Shown: one piece after another, positions 16,432-25,382 of the stretch
Position numbering within the stretch: the stretch's first letter is position 1
Layout: every line of letters starts with the position of its first letter
NCBI GenBank assembly: GCA_022826125.1
Contig: JAJDVM010000189.1
Coordinates: 1 to 49,843 of the forward strand
DNA: 49,843 bases
From: Defluviicoccus sp.
Lineage (GTDB): Bacteria > Pseudomonadota > Alphaproteobacteria > MPNO01
Direction of reading: 5' to 3'
Notes under the pieces: generated by a model
What the model was told of the DNA's origin: nothing
What the model saw: only the letters and a program-made list of their open reading frames with translations
The model's database searches: none
Program-made: the position numbers and the translations under genes

Positions 16432-16841
16432 CGGGTTTCGCCGGCAAGTTGCGCGCGCTTGGCGTCGACCCGCTCGGCCTGGCGCGCGAGGTCGACCGCG
16501 AAGCGGACGTGGCGGCCCTTGCCGACGAGGTCCACGGGGTCGCGGACCTCGACATCGAGGGCGATGCGCCTGCCCTCGATTTCCACGATGGTGCCGGTGA
16601 CCTCGACCCACGAGCCTTCGAGCGAGGCGCCCAGATGGTCGACCTCGACCCGCATGCCGACCGTCGCCTCGCCCTCGTCGAGATGTTCGGCGATCATCCC
16701 GAGGCAGGCGATCTCGATGTCGCGCACCATGGCGGGCGTCGCATAGACCCGGCGGTCCTCGCCGAGCACGTCGATCGTGCTTTCCCGGGAAATTTCGAAC
16801 CGGCGCGTTACGCTGAGCCCCGGCCTGAGCGTGTCCTTCAT
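16428..16841 (-). CDS. Hotdog thioesterase, fluoroacetyl-CoA thioesterase (FlK)-like
   Basis: A 137-residue hotdog-fold protein. Thr35 (ATPAMV), Glu43 and His69 (DHLGAS) have exactly the spacing of the catalytic Thr42, Glu50 and His76 of FlK, the fluoroacetyl-CoA thioesterase. Most FlK relatives act on other acyl-CoAs, so fluoroacetate resistance is not claimed. The start at 16841 gives the usual N-terminus (MKDTLRPGLS). It lies 11 bases after the acyl-CoA ligase and overlaps pyrF by 4 bases. Pairing with the ligase suggests acyl-CoA turnover. Confidence 0.9.
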   Translation of the reverse strand: MKDTLRPGLSVTRRFEISRESTIDVLGEDRRVYATPAMVRDIEIACLGMIAEHLDEGEATVGMRVEVDHLGASLEGSWVEVTGTIVEIEGRRIALDVEVRDPVDLVGKGRHVRFAVDLARQAERVDAKRAQLAGETR

Positions 16842-16852
16842 AACGACTCCTG

Positions 16853-18400
16853 CTACGCGTTGTCCCCGCCGTAGAGGCGGCGAAGCTCGGTCTTGAGAAT
16901 CTTGCCCATCGCGCTCTTGGGCATCTCGTCGACGAATGCCATGCGGCGGGGGATCTTGTAGCCGCCGATGCGCTCCCGGCAATGGGCGATCATGCCCTCC
17001 ACGTCGAGCGACGCGCCCGGCGCCGGGACGATGACCGCGAACAGGGCCTCGCCGTATGTCTCGTCCGGAACGCCGACCACGGCGGCCTCGTTGACGCCCG
17101 GGTGCTGGTAGAGCGCCGCCTCGACCTCGGAGGAATAGACGTTCTCGCCGCCGGTGACGATCATGTCCTTCTTGCGGTCGAGGAGGTACATGAAGCCCTC
17201 CTCGTCCATCCGCCCGACATCGCCGGTGTGAAACCAGCCGCCGCGGAACGCCGACGCCGTTTCCTCCGGCCGGTTGAGATAGCCGCTGGTGACGTTGGGG
17301 CCGCGCACCGCCACCTCTCCCGCCTCTCCGAGCGGCACCTCGTCGCCGTCGTCGTCGACGATCCGCATGTCGACCCCGGTGACCGGCCGGCCGGCCGCCT
17401 TGAGGCGGTCGTAGCGCCCGCTCTCCAGCGCCTCGCGGTGTTCCTCGGGGTCGAGCGTGGTCAGGATGGGCGACGTTTCGGTGAGCCCGTATCCCTGCTG
17501 GATCTCGGCGCCCGGCAGCGCCTCCATCGCGCGGCGGATCCATTCCACCGCCATCGGAGAGGAGCCGTAGAAGACCAGGCGCAGCTTTCCCAGGTCGAAG
17601 TTTTCGAAAGCGGGATCCTGGAGGATCATGATGATCATGGTGGGCGCCAGGAAGGCGACGGTCACACCGTGCCTCTCCATCGCGCGCAGCACCGATTCGG
17701 GCGAGAAGACCGGCAGGAACATGTGCGCCGCGCCCTGAAGGGTGTAGGCGGTCCCGAGCAGGTCGGCGGAGTGGAACATCGGCGCGGCGTGGAGGAACAC
17801 GTCGTCGGTCCTGGCGCCGAGCGCGATCGCGCATTGCTGGCCGTTCGCGAACACGTTGCGGTGGCTCAACGGCACGCCCTTCGACCGGCCGGTGGTGCCG
17901 CCGGTATAGAGCAGGATCGCGGTGTCGTCCTCGGCCGAATCGTGCGCCCCGGCCGGCGCGGCGCGGGCGAGCAGCGGCTCGTATTGCGGCCCGGCCGCGT
18001 CCCGCTGCCCGGGCGCCACCAGCAGCGTGCGGTCGCGCCAGGGGGCGAGTTCGTCCGCCGCCGCAAGCTCGGCCAGCGCCTCGTCGACGACCAGCAGCTT
18101 GCAGCCGGAGTCGTCCAGAATATGGCGGATCTCGGGGCCGGCGAGCCGGATATTGACCGGTACCGGGATCCTCCCCGACCAGTACCCGGCATGCATCAGC
18201 TCGGCATTGCGGAAGGTGTTGCGCGAGAGGATCGCGTAGCGGTCGCCCTCGCCGATGCCGAGCCCGTCCAGCACCGAGGCCGCGCGGCGGGCACGGTCGA
18301 CGAACTCGCTCCAGGTGAATGTCCCCTCGTCGTCGACCATCGCCGGCCGCGCCCCGTAAAGCCGGCGCGCCCGATCCATCGCGGAGACCATGGTCAGCAT
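16853..18400 (-). CDS. Acyl-CoA synthetase / AMP-dependent ligase
   Basis: A 515-residue ANL-superfamily enzyme that activates a carboxylic acid with ATP and joins it to CoA. Motifs in order: YTGGTTGRSKG (P-loop, about residue 165), YGLTE (about 310), GWFHTGDVGRMDEEG (about 390), DRKKDMIVTGGENV (about 410), and the C-terminal catalytic Lys in PKSAMGKILK (about 500). The length fits medium- or long-chain and aromatic acyl-CoA ligases; the acid cannot be named. It is the first gene of the minus-strand group ligase-thioesterase-pyrF-CMD and is divergent from the CoxG gene, with 127 bases between them. Confidence 0.94.
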   Translation of the reverse strand: MLTMVSAMDRARRLYGARPAMVDDEGTFTWSEFVDRARRAASVLDGLGIGEGDRYAILSRNTFRNAELMHAGYWSGRIPVPVNIRLAGPEIRHILDDSGCKLLVVDEALAELAAADELAPWRDRTLLVAPGQRDAAGPQYEPLLARAAPAGAHDSAEDDTAILLYTGGTTGRSKGVPLSHRNVFANGQQCAIALGARTDDVFLHAAPMFHSADLLGTAYTLQGAAHMFLPVFSPESVLRAMERHGVTVAFLAPTMIIMILQDPAFENFDLGKLRLVFYGSSPMAVEWIRRAMEALPGAEIQQGYGLTETSPILTTLDPEEHREALESGRYDRLKAAGRPVTGVDMRIVDDDGDEVPLGEAGEVAVRGPNVTSGYLNRPEETASAFRGGWFHTGDVGRMDEEGFMYLLDRKKDMIVTGGENVYSSEVEAALYQHPGVNEAAVVGVPDETYGEALFAVIVPAPGASLDVEGMIAHCRERIGGYKIPRRMAFVDEMPKSAMGKILKTELRRLYGGDNA

Positions 18401-18527
18401 CGTTTACCCTCTAGCCTCGTCCGCCGGAACCGCATTTTAGAGAGATTCGCCGGGTTCCGGAATCCGCGGGTTCGGTTGCGACCCGGCCGGGCGCTCCATA
18501 GGATGCCGGCGTTCGGGGAGGTTCGGT

Positions 18528-18980
18528 TTGAAGATCGAGGACAGCTTTACCGTCGATGCGCCGCTCGAAAGGGTCTGGTCGATGATCACCGATCCCGAGG
18601 TGGTAGGGCCGTGCATCCCCGGGTGCCAACGTATCGACGTGACCGGCCCGAATACCTACAGCGCCGACATCAAGGTCGCGGTGGGGCCGATCAAGACGAC
18701 TTTCACGGTCACGGTGGAGAAGACGGAGGAGCGCCCGCCGCATTTCGCGTCCTCGACCACCAGGGGAGAGGAAGGCGGCCGCGCGAGCACGCTCAACGCA
18801 ACGAGCACGCTGTCGCTTTCCGAGGCCGAGAGCGGAACGGAAGTCGCCTATGCGTCGGACGTCTCGGTGTTCGGCCGGCTCGGCAAGTTCGGCCTCGGGG
18901 TAATGAAGAAGAAGGCGCGCGACCTCGGCCACGTTTTCGCCGACAACTTCCGCGAGAAGGCGGAAGGGAACGCGTCATGA
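18528..18980 (+). CDS. CoxG-like SRPBCC-domain protein
   Basis: A 150-residue protein of the CoxG family, in the START/Bet v1 (SRPBCC) superfamily. Marks are FTVDAPLERVWSMITDPE, the short IPGC near residue 33, and the late VSVFGRLGKFGLGVMKKKA. CoxG helps anchor or recruit CO dehydrogenase in known cox clusters; relatives accompany many other molybdenum hydroxylases. The start is TTG with GGGGAGG shortly upstream. It overlaps the decarboxylase alpha gene (ATGA) rather than sitting with the hydroxylase genes at 28454-32090, so its partner is uncertain. Confidence 0.85.
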   Translation: MKIEDSFTVDAPLERVWSMITDPEVVGPCIPGCQRIDVTGPNTYSADIKVAVGPIKTTFTVTVEKTEERPPHFASSTTRGEEGGRASTLNATSTLSLSEAESGTEVAYASDVSVFGRLGKFGLGVMKKKARDLGHVFADNFREKAEGNAS

Positions 18981-19510
18981 CGGGCGGGACGGTTCCCGAA
19001 TACGCGCGGCTGTTCGTGGAAGGGCTGAAGGAGGCCGATGTCGAGGTCGTGACGGCGCTCCCCGAATCGCTGCTGGCGAGCGTCTACCGCCTGTGCGCGG
19101 CGGACAACGCGATCCGCTACATCCAGGTCTCCAACGAGGGCGACATGCCGGGGATCTGCGCCGGCACCTACCTCGCCGGCAAGCGGGCGATGATGATCAT
19201 GGAGAATTCCGGCATCCGCCAGTGCTGCGAGCCGGTCGCCCGCCTCGCTTTCCAGCACGCGGTGCCGATGGTGATGGCGATGAGCTATCGCGGCGAATGG
19301 GGCGAGCAGAACTGGTGGGGCCACAACCACGCGCAGACGATGGCGCCCATTCTCGACGCCCTCCGCATCCCGCACCGCTTCGTCACCGAGCCCGACGAGA
19401 TCAAGCCGGCGATCAAGCGCGCCTTCAAGCACGCCGACGGCAGCAACTGGCCGGTGGCGCTGGTGTTCTCGGGCAACTGCGTGGAGCTCCCGGCCTATGC
19501 AAAGGATTGA
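18977..19510 (+). CDS. Thiamine-diphosphate decarboxylase, PYR-domain subunit (sulfopyruvate decarboxylase alpha-like)
   Basis: A 177-residue protein equal to the pyrimidine-binding (PYR) domain of thiamine-diphosphate enzymes. A Glu in VSNEGDMPGICAGTYLAG matches the cofactor-activating Glu, and MENSGIRQ fits the MQNSG segment of sulfopyruvate and phosphonopyruvate decarboxylases. The start overlaps the CoxG stop (ATGA), and the end overlaps the partner subunit by 14 bases, so the two subunits are co-translated. Together they would decarboxylate a 2-oxo acid. Sulfopyruvate (coenzyme M pathway) is only the best-known substrate of this split form. Confidence 0.88.
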   Translation: MTGGTVPEYARLFVEGLKEADVEVVTALPESLLASVYRLCAADNAIRYIQVSNEGDMPGICAGTYLAGKRAMMIMENSGIRQCCEPVARLAFQHAVPMVMAMSYRGEWGEQNWWGHNHAQTMAPILDALRIPHRFVTEPDEIKPAIKRAFKHADGSNWPVALVFSGNCVELPAYAKD

Positions 19511-20105
19511 CGCCTTTCGCGCGATCGCGCCGACGATCGGGGCGGAGGATCTGGTGACGACGTCGATCGGGGCGACCTGGGACGATTGGTGGAACCTGAA
19601 GCCCGCCGACAACACGTTCTTCACCGGCGTGCTGGGCTCGGTGACATCGACCGCGCTCGGGCTCGCGGTGTCGCTGCCGCATCGCCGCATCGTCGCCTTC
19701 GAGAGCGACGGCTCGATGCTGATGAATACCGGCATCCTGTGCACGCTGGGCGCCGAGCGCCCGCCCAACCTTACGGTTCTCGTGTTCGACAACGGCATAT
19801 ACGAGAACATCGGCGGACCGCCGACGCTCACCTCGAGGAATACCGACCTCGCGCGAATGGCCAAGGGCGCGGGCTGCCTCAACTGCGCGACGGTCGACGA
19901 TCCGGATGCGCTGGCGGAGCGCTTCTCCGCGATGCTCGACGACGGGGAGATGGGCTACCTGGTCGCCAGGATCGAGCCCGGCAAGCATCCCTGGGAATGG
20001 AAGGACCGCAAGCCGACCGACGGGATCGAGGACAAGTACCGCTTCCTGCGCTATGTCGAGCGGCTGGAAGGCGTGGTCATCCACCCGGGCGCGCCGCAGA
20101 ACTGA
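19497..20105 (+). CDS. Thiamine-diphosphate decarboxylase, PP-domain subunit (sulfopyruvate decarboxylase beta-like)
   Basis: A 202-residue protein equal to the diphosphate-binding (PP) domain. The thiamine-diphosphate/Mg motif is ESDGSMLMNTG ending in VFDNGIYENIGG; Ser replaces the first Gly of the usual GDG. The region after it (PPTLTSRNTDLARMAKGAG) fits the beta subunit of sulfopyruvate decarboxylase. It overlaps the PYR subunit gene by 14 bases. A small unknown gene follows after 6 bases. The neighbours do not include coenzyme M genes, so the true substrate is likely another 3-carbon or aromatic 2-oxo acid. Confidence 0.88.
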   Translation: MQRIDAFRAIAPTIGAEDLVTTSIGATWDDWWNLKPADNTFFTGVLGSVTSTALGLAVSLPHRRIVAFESDGSMLMNTGILCTLGAERPPNLTVLVFDNGIYENIGGPPTLTSRNTDLARMAKGAGCLNCATVDDPDALAERFSAMLDDGEMGYLVARIEPGKHPWEWKDRKPTDGIEDKYRFLRYVERLEGVVIHPGAPQN

Positions 20106-20111
20106 GATGCC

Positions 20112-20414
20112 ATGGCAGGCGGGATCGACGACCGGCGCTATCTGAACCTCACCGGCCCGTTCCGCACGCTCTATCGCGCCGCCCGGGAGGCGGAGCAACG
20201 CCCGCCCGACGACGCCCCGCCCGACGGCGCCGGGAACCCGCCGGACCCGATCCACGCCGCGATCCGCCGACAGGTGGAGGAGCTGCTGGCCGACACCGAC
20301 ATCGCGCCGGAGCGCCGCCGCGAGATCTTCGACTCGATCGCCTGCCCGTGCTGCGGCGGAACCGGCGCCAGCTTCGCGATCTCCATCAAGCCCGCCTCGC
20401 AGGCGGGGTTTTAG
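20112..20414 (+). CDS. Small protein with CPCCGGTG zinc-knuckle-like motif
   Basis: A 100-residue protein, 6 bases after the decarboxylase beta subunit. The C-terminal quarter holds CPCCGGTG, with three close Cys that could bind zinc or form part of a DnaJ-like knuckle. The middle is rich in Pro and Asp, and the helix IHAAIRRQVEELLADTD precedes the Cys motif. It could be a small accessory subunit or an assembly factor for the decarboxylase. No family is recognised. The stop lies 11 bases before repeat copy 2. Confidence 0.6.
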   Translation: MAGGIDDRRYLNLTGPFRTLYRAAREAEQRPPDDAPPDGAGNPPDPIHAAIRRQVEELLADTDIAPERRREIFDSIACPCCGGTGASFAISIKPASQAGF

Positions 20415-20425
20415 GGATTGGAGGC

Positions 20426-20552
20426 CATCCTTCGGTACGCCCCCTTACGGGGGCTACTCAGGATGAGGGCTTGGGTTGGGCGGAAGAGCGCTCACCTCCG
20501 GAAAACACCTCCTCATCCCGAGTAGGCCCCGCAGGGGCCGTATCGAGGGACG
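20426..20552. repeat. BIME-like palindromic repeat, copy 2, inside the hyuB end
   Basis: Two inverted units: the left (20426-20468) has the hairpin CCCCCTTACGGGGG, the right (20510-20552) has GGCCCCGCAGGGGCC. The outer arms match the other copies (TTCG-TACG and CTACTCAGGATGAGG, then CCTCATCCCGAGTAG and CGTATCGAGGGACG). The minus-strand hyuB frame runs through the right unit and the spacer and stops at a TGA inside the left unit (20458-20460). Confidence 0.85.
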
Positions 20553-22314
20553 CCCCGCCGCCGGCCTCGGCGAGCGTCGCCTTTGCGGCGCGGATTTTCT
20601 CGGACGCCTCCACGTCCACCGCCAACGTCGCCGCGTCGCACACCACGCCGTAGTCACGGAACGCGGCTTCCGGGGTGACGTAACCCTGGCGGACGTCGTG
20701 CGCGACGGCCTCGATCGGGCGTTCCAGCGCCGGGCCGAACCCGCCGCCGCCGCCGGAGCGCAGCGCGAACGCCTCTCCGGGGCCGAGACGGGCGGTGAAT
20801 ACCTTGGCGTTAGGAAAATCCTCCCGCCACGCGCCGTCGCGCCGGAGCGCCACCGAGTTTCCCGTCGCATCGCCGCCGCCGGCGAGCCCCCAGGGCGCGC
20901 AATGCACGCGGTCGATCTGGGTGTTGACCGTGAGCGGCGCGCGGGCCTGGACCACGTTCTCGATCCCGAGCCCGCCCCGCTGCCGCCCGGCCCCGCAGGA
21001 ATCAGGGCGCAGCGCGTGGGATTCGAACAGGAGCGGATACTTGGCCTCGAGCTGCTCGACCGGGCTGTTGTGGGTATCGCCGTCGTTCATGCAGATGGTG
21101 GCGCTGTTCCCGTCCTCCGCCTGCTTCGCGCCCCAGCCGCCGCCGGTGGGACCGATGAAGGCGATGTAGAATTCCGACGTGTCGGGATTGACGCCGTTCA
21201 GCATGCCGATGATCAGGTCGGCGTGGTGTCCGGCGACGATGCGGTCGGGGATCGCGGGCTCCAGCGCCTTGAACACGGTGTCGACGATGGTCATCGGAAA
21301 GGTCATCCACCAGCGCATCGGCGCCGGCTTCTCGGCGCTGACGACGCGTCCCATCGGAATGACCACGTCGAGATTGCGGAAGCTGCCGTCATTGATCGGG
21401 TAGTCGGTCGGCGAGGTCAGGCACTTGAAGGCGACCTGGGAACAGGCGAACCCGGTGGTCACGCCCGAGTTGTAGAACCCTTTCACCTGCTCCGACACGT
21501 CGGAGAGGTCGACGGTCATCCGATCGCCGTCGACGGTCACCCTGACCCGTATCGGAACGGGCCGCGCGATGTCGACCCCGTCATCGTCCATGAAGGACTC
21601 GGCCTCGTAGACGCCGTCGGGTATCGCGAGCGTGCGCTGGCGGGCGGCCGCTTCGGACTGGTCCATGATCGCCGCGATGCTGTCGAGCACCTCCTCCCGG
21701 CCGTAGCGGCGTATCAGCTCGAGAAAGCGCCGCTCTCCGCTGGAGATGGCGGTCAGCTGGCCGCGGAGATCCCCCATGGCGCGCTCCGGCAGGCGGACGT
21801 TCATCCTCAGAATGTCGAGCAGGTCCTGGTTGACCTTGCCGGCCCTCCGGTACTTGAGGATGGGAATCTGCAGCCCTTCGGAATAGATGTCGGTCGTCAT
21901 GCCGTCGAGCGTGCCGCCGATATCGGGCCAGTGCGCCATGCAGACCGCGAACCCGACCAGCGCGCCGTCGTCGAAGATCGGCATGCTGAACGTCAGGTGA
22001 TTGAGATGGCTGCCGGTGATGTAGGCGTCGTTGGTGAGCAGGATGTCGCCCGGCCCGATGTCGTCGCCGAAATGGGCGAGCTTCGCCTTGACCGTCTCGG
22101 CCATGCCGCGGATGAACATCGGCAGCCCGAGCCCGATGGAAATCGTCTCTCCCTTCGCCGTGAAGAGCCCGACGGTGAAGTCGAGCGCCTCGTAGATGAT
22201 CATGTTGTAGGCGGTGCGGGTGAGGTTGGTCTTCATCTCCTCGGTGATGGCGATGACGCCGTTCCGCACCAGCTCGGTGACCACCGGGTCGACGCGGGGG
22301 CGGTCTCCGTTCAT
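20458..22314 (-). CDS. hyuB: Hydantoinase B / oxoprolinase family subunit
   Basis: A 618-residue HyuB-type subunit, which works with HyuA in ATP-dependent opening of hydantoin, oxoproline or related rings; acetone carboxylase subunits are also related. Marks are DPVVTELVRNGVIAI at the N-terminus, LTNDAYITGSHLNHLTF, GGTLDGMTTDIYSEG, the DLSD segment, GATTGFACSQ-like text, and SGGGGGFGPALERP near the end. The last 31 residues (from ASLDTAP, about residue 588) are encoded by repeat copy 2 and its spacer, so the natural family C-terminus probably ends just before them. The start overlaps the hyuA stop by 4 bases. The substrate is not known. Confidence 0.93.
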   Translation of the reverse strand: MNGDRPRVDPVVTELVRNGVIAITEEMKTNLTRTAYNMIIYEALDFTVGLFTAKGETISIGLGLPMFIRGMAETVKAKLAHFGDDIGPGDILLTNDAYITGSHLNHLTFSMPIFDDGALVGFAVCMAHWPDIGGTLDGMTTDIYSEGLQIPILKYRRAGKVNQDLLDILRMNVRLPERAMGDLRGQLTAISSGERRFLELIRRYGREEVLDSIAAIMDQSEAAARQRTLAIPDGVYEAESFMDDDGVDIARPVPIRVRVTVDGDRMTVDLSDVSEQVKGFYNSGVTTGFACSQVAFKCLTSPTDYPINDGSFRNLDVVIPMGRVVSAEKPAPMRWWMTFPMTIVDTVFKALEPAIPDRIVAGHHADLIIGMLNGVNPDTSEFYIAFIGPTGGGWGAKQAEDGNSATICMNDGDTHNSPVEQLEAKYPLLFESHALRPDSCGAGRQRGGLGIENVVQARAPLTVNTQIDRVHCAPWGLAGGGDATGNSVALRRDGAWREDFPNAKVFTARLGPGEAFALRSGGGGGFGPALERPIEAVAHDVRQGYVTPEAAFRDYGVVCDAATLAVDVEASEKIRAAKATLAEAGGGASLDTAPAGPTRDEEVFSGGERSSAQPKPSS

Positions 22315-24395
22315 CGCGCCGCCGACCCGACGCGGATTCGAAGATTGCCGAATTCGTCGACGCCGAGACTGTCATCCGGCAGCAGCAGTGTCGTCGAAGC
22401 CTCTTCCTCGATCACCGCCGGCCCTTCGAGTTTCGCGCCGGCGCCGAGATCCGCCCGGGCGTGGACCGGGGTGGCGACGAAACCGCCGGTCTCGGAGAAG
22501 TAGATGCGGCGGGTCTCGAACGGCGCGGGATCGGCCGAGCCGCCCTCGCCGCCCCGCACCGTCGGCGGCTTGGGCAGGAGGCCGGAAACCGTCGTTCGCA
22601 GGCTGACCAGCTCGGCCGGCTCGTCGGGCGCCGAGGTGCCGTAGCGAACGCCGTGCACCTCGTCGAAGCGCTGCTTGATCGCCGCCCGGTCCCCGGCGGC
22701 GAAGAGCGCGGCGGCGAGGTCGACCGTGACCGCGTGCTCCTGGCCGACATAGCGCATGTCCGCGGCGCGCCCGACGACGATCTCGGATACCGGCGCGCCG
22801 GTGGCGGCGACCGCCGCGCGGCCTTCCGCTTCCATCTCGGCGTAGAGCCGCTCGACCTCTTCCAGAGGCGCCTCGGCCAGGCGTGCGAACCACGTCCGCA
22901 CATAGTCGTAGCGGAGATCCGCGTGCAGCATGCCGATCGCCGAGAAATGGCCCGGCGCCGGCGGCACGACGATCTCCCGCATGCCGATCTCGCGCGCCAC
23001 CGCGCTCGCATGGAGCGGCCCGGCGCCGCCGCAGGCCACCAGCACGAACGCGCCGGCATCGAGCCCGCGCTCGGTGGACACGCCCTTGACGGCGAACGAC
23101 ATGGCGGTCGCCGCGATCTGGAGCACGCCGGCGGCGGCTTCCACCGGGTCCATGCCGAGCGGATCGGCGACGCCGGACTTCATCGCTGCCATCGCGGCCG
23201 CGGAGTCCAGCGTCATCGCCCCGCCGAGGAAGCGGTCGGGGGCGATCCGGCCGAGCACCAGATTGGCATCGGTTACCGTGGGCCGGGTTCCGCCGGCGCC
23301 GTAGCAGGCGGGCCCCGGGCTCGCGCCGGCGCTTTCCGGGCCGACGCGGAGCGCGCCCTGCGCATCGGTCCTCGCGATCGACCCGCCGCCGGTGCCGACC
23401 TCGAAGATGTCCATCATCGCGATCTGCACCGGCAGGCCCTGCTCGTAGCCGCCGATCTTGGCGCTCCCCGTGGTCAGGGCCTCGCCGCCGTAGATCACCC
23501 CCGACTTGGCGGTGGTGCCGCCCATGTCGAAGGTGATCGCGTCCTCGATCCCCACCGCGCGGGCGAGCGCGCGCCCCGCGATGACTCCCGCGGCCGGGCC
23601 CGATTCGAGCATGTGGACACAATCGTGCCGCGCCTGCGCGACGTCGTAGAGCCCGCCGGTCGACTGCACCACGAGGAAGGCGCCGGGGAAGGATTGCGCA
23701 TCGAGATGTCGGCCGATCTCGTCCAGATAGCTACGCACGCCCGGCCCGACATAGGCGTTCGCGGCCACCGTCGAGCACCGCTCGAACTCGCGGTATTCCT
23801 GCGACAGCTCGTAGGAAGCGGTGACGAAAACGCCGGGCAGACAGGATTCGAGGATCGCCTTGGTGCGTTTCTCGTGGTCCGGGTTGCGGTAGCTGTGCAG
23901 CAGCAGGATCGCGACCGCCTCGACGTCGAGCCCGGCGAGTTTCTGCCCAAGCGCGCGCACCTCGTCCTCGTCGAGCGGGGTCAGCGGCTCGCCCTCGGCC
24001 AGCATCCGCTCGTCGAGCTCGAAGCACATCGCGCGCTCGATCAGCGGACGGTGCTTCTTGAAGAACAGGTTGTAGGAATCGGGCCGGTTGATTCGGCCGA
24101 TCTCGTAGATGTCGCGAAAGCCCCTGGTGATGACGAGCGCGGCGCGGGCGCCGGTCCGTTCCAGCATCGTGTTGATGGCGATCGTGGAGCCGTGGAGGAA
24201 AAGCGCCGCGTCGGAAAACGCGACGCCGGCCCGGTCCACCCCGGCGGCGACCCCGTCCACGAGATGCGCCGGCGTCGACAGCGCCTTGCCGAGCCTGAGC
24301 GCGCCGGTCGCGGGATCGAAGGCGGCGATGTCGGTGAACGTCCCGCCGATGTCGGCGGCGAGCCTGAGCCCGCCGGGAATTTCCGGATCCGCCAT
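22311..24395 (-). CDS. hyuA: Hydantoinase A / oxoprolinase family subunit
   Basis: A 694-residue HyuA-type subunit with an ASKHA-like ATPase core. Marks are [14 protein letters not shown] at the N-terminus, [87 protein letters not shown], and [13 protein letters not shown]. All phosphate-binding segments appear intact. It is coupled to hyuB by a 4-base overlap and follows the valine-degradation genes on the same strand after 83 bases, which may be one long transcript or may start separately. Substrate unknown: hydantoins, 5-oxoproline or a similar lactam. Confidence 0.94.
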   Translation of the reverse strand: MADPEIPGGLRLAADIGGTFTDIAAFDPATGALRLGKALSTPAHLVDGVAAGVDRAGVAFSDAALFLHGSTIAINTMLERTGARAALVITRGFRDIYEIGRINRPDSYNLFFKKHRPLIERAMCFELDERMLAEGEPLTPLDEDEVRALGQKLAGLDVEAVAILLLHSYRNPDHEKRTKAILESCLPGVFVTASYELSQEYREFERCSTVAANAYVGPGVRSYLDEIGRHLDAQSFPGAFLVVQSTGGLYDVAQARHDCVHMLESGPAAGVIAGRALARAVGIEDAITFDMGGTTAKSGVIYGGEALTTGSAKIGGYEQGLPVQIAMMDIFEVGTGGGSIARTDAQGALRVGPESAGASPGPACYGAGGTRPTVTDANLVLGRIAPDRFLGGAMTLDSAAAMAAMKSGVADPLGMDPVEAAAGVLQIAATAMSFAVKGVSTERGLDAGAFVLVACGGAGPLHASAVAREIGMREIVVPPAPGHFSAIGMLHADLRYDYVRTWFARLAEAPLEEVERLYAEMEAEGRAAVAATGAPVSEIVVGRAADMRYVGQEHAVTVDLAAALFAAGDRAAIKQRFDEVHGVRYGTSAPDEPAELVSLRTTVSGLLPKPPTVRGGEGGSADPAPFETRRIYFSETGGFVATPVHARADLGAGAKLEGPAVIEEEASTTLLLPDDSLGVDEFGNLRIRVGSAAR

Positions 24396-24478
24396 GCCTG
24401 GTCCGAAGGTGAGAAATCCGTGCGGTCGCGACTATCGAAACGGCGGCGGATCGAGTCAACCGGAGGGGAGGAAATGTC

Positions 24479-25369
24479 CTAACCGGCGCCCCGCAGCATC
24501 CGGACGATGCCCGAGAAGTCGGAGCCCTCCTCCCCGTCCGCGCAGTACTGCTCGTAGAGCGCGGCGGCGTGGCTGCCGAGCGGCGTGTTGGCGCCGCTGG
24601 CCTGGGCCGCACCGCGCGCGAGCCGGAGATCCTTGAGCATCATCGCCGCGGTGAAACCGGCCCGGTAGTCGCGGTTGGCGGGCGAGGACGGCACCGGGCC
24701 CGGGACCGGACAGTAGCTGGTGAGCGACCAGCACTGGCCCGACGCGGTGGATACGATGTCGAACAGGGTCTGGGCATCGAGCCCGACCCGCTCGGCGAGG
24801 GTAAAGGCCTCCGACACCGCGATCATCGAAACGCCGAGGACCATGTTGTTGCACATCTTGGCGGCCTGGCCGTTGCCGGGCCCGCCGGCGTGGACGATGT
24901 TGCGGCCCATCGCCGCCATCAGCGGTTCGCCGCGCGCCACGGCACCCTCGTCGCCCCCGACCATGAAGGTGAGCGTGCCCGCCTCGGCCCCGCCGACCCC
25001 GCCGGAAACCGGCGCGTCCAGCATGGCGAACCCCCCGGCGGATGCCTCTTCGTGAACGGCTCGCGCGGTTTCGAGATCGATGGTGGAGCAGTCGACGAGC
25101 AGCGTATCGGGGCCCACCGCCTCCAGCAGCCCGCCGGCCTCGCAATAGACCGCGCGCACGTCGGCGCCCGCCGGCAGCATGGTGAACACCGCTTCCGCGC
25201 CCTCCACCGCCGCGCGCATGTCGCCGGCCAGGGGGAGTCCCGCCGCCCCGGCGGCTTCGCGCGCGGGCGCCGCCACGTCGAAACCGCGAACGGCGTGGCC
25301 TGCGTCCAGCAGCCGCCTCGCCATCGGCCGCCCCATATTGCCCAAACCGACGAAACCGATTTCCGCCAT
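24479..25369 (-). CDS. mmsB: 3-hydroxyisobutyrate dehydrogenase
   Basis: A 296-residue beta-hydroxyacid dehydrogenase. The NAD-binding GFVGLGNMGRPMA is at the N-terminus, the substrate segment DAPVSGGVGGAEAGTL at about 120-135, and the catalytic Lys in GNGQAAKMCNN near 170. The neighbours fix the role: an isobutyryl-CoA-type dehydrogenase and a 3-hydroxyisobutyryl-CoA hydrolase lie just upstream, so this enzyme oxidises 3-hydroxyisobutyrate to methylmalonate semialdehyde in valine breakdown. The gap to the hydrolase is 13 bases. The methylmalonate-semialdehyde dehydrogenase (mmsA) is not in the window. Confidence 0.92.
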   Translation of the reverse strand: MAEIGFVGLGNMGRPMARRLLDAGHAVRGFDVAAPAREAAGAAGLPLAGDMRAAVEGAEAVFTMLPAGADVRAVYCEAGGLLEAVGPDTLLVDCSTIDLETARAVHEEASAGGFAMLDAPVSGGVGGAEAGTLTFMVGGDEGAVARGEPLMAAMGRNIVHAGGPGNGQAAKMCNNMVLGVSMIAVSEAFTLAERVGLDAQTLFDIVSTASGQCWSLTSYCPVPGPVPSSPANRDYRAGFTAAMMLKDLRLARGAAQASGANTPLGSHAAALYEQYCADGEEGSDFSGIVRMLRGAG

Positions 25370-25382
25370 GGTTCCTCTCCCG

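Noticed and set aside
16982..19510. A plus-strand open frame of 842 codons
   Set aside because: It lies antisense to the acyl-CoA ligase and through the CoxG gene in another frame. Its text is Arg/His/Gly-rich shadow. Only its last 177 codons (18977-19510) are a real gene, the decarboxylase PYR subunit.
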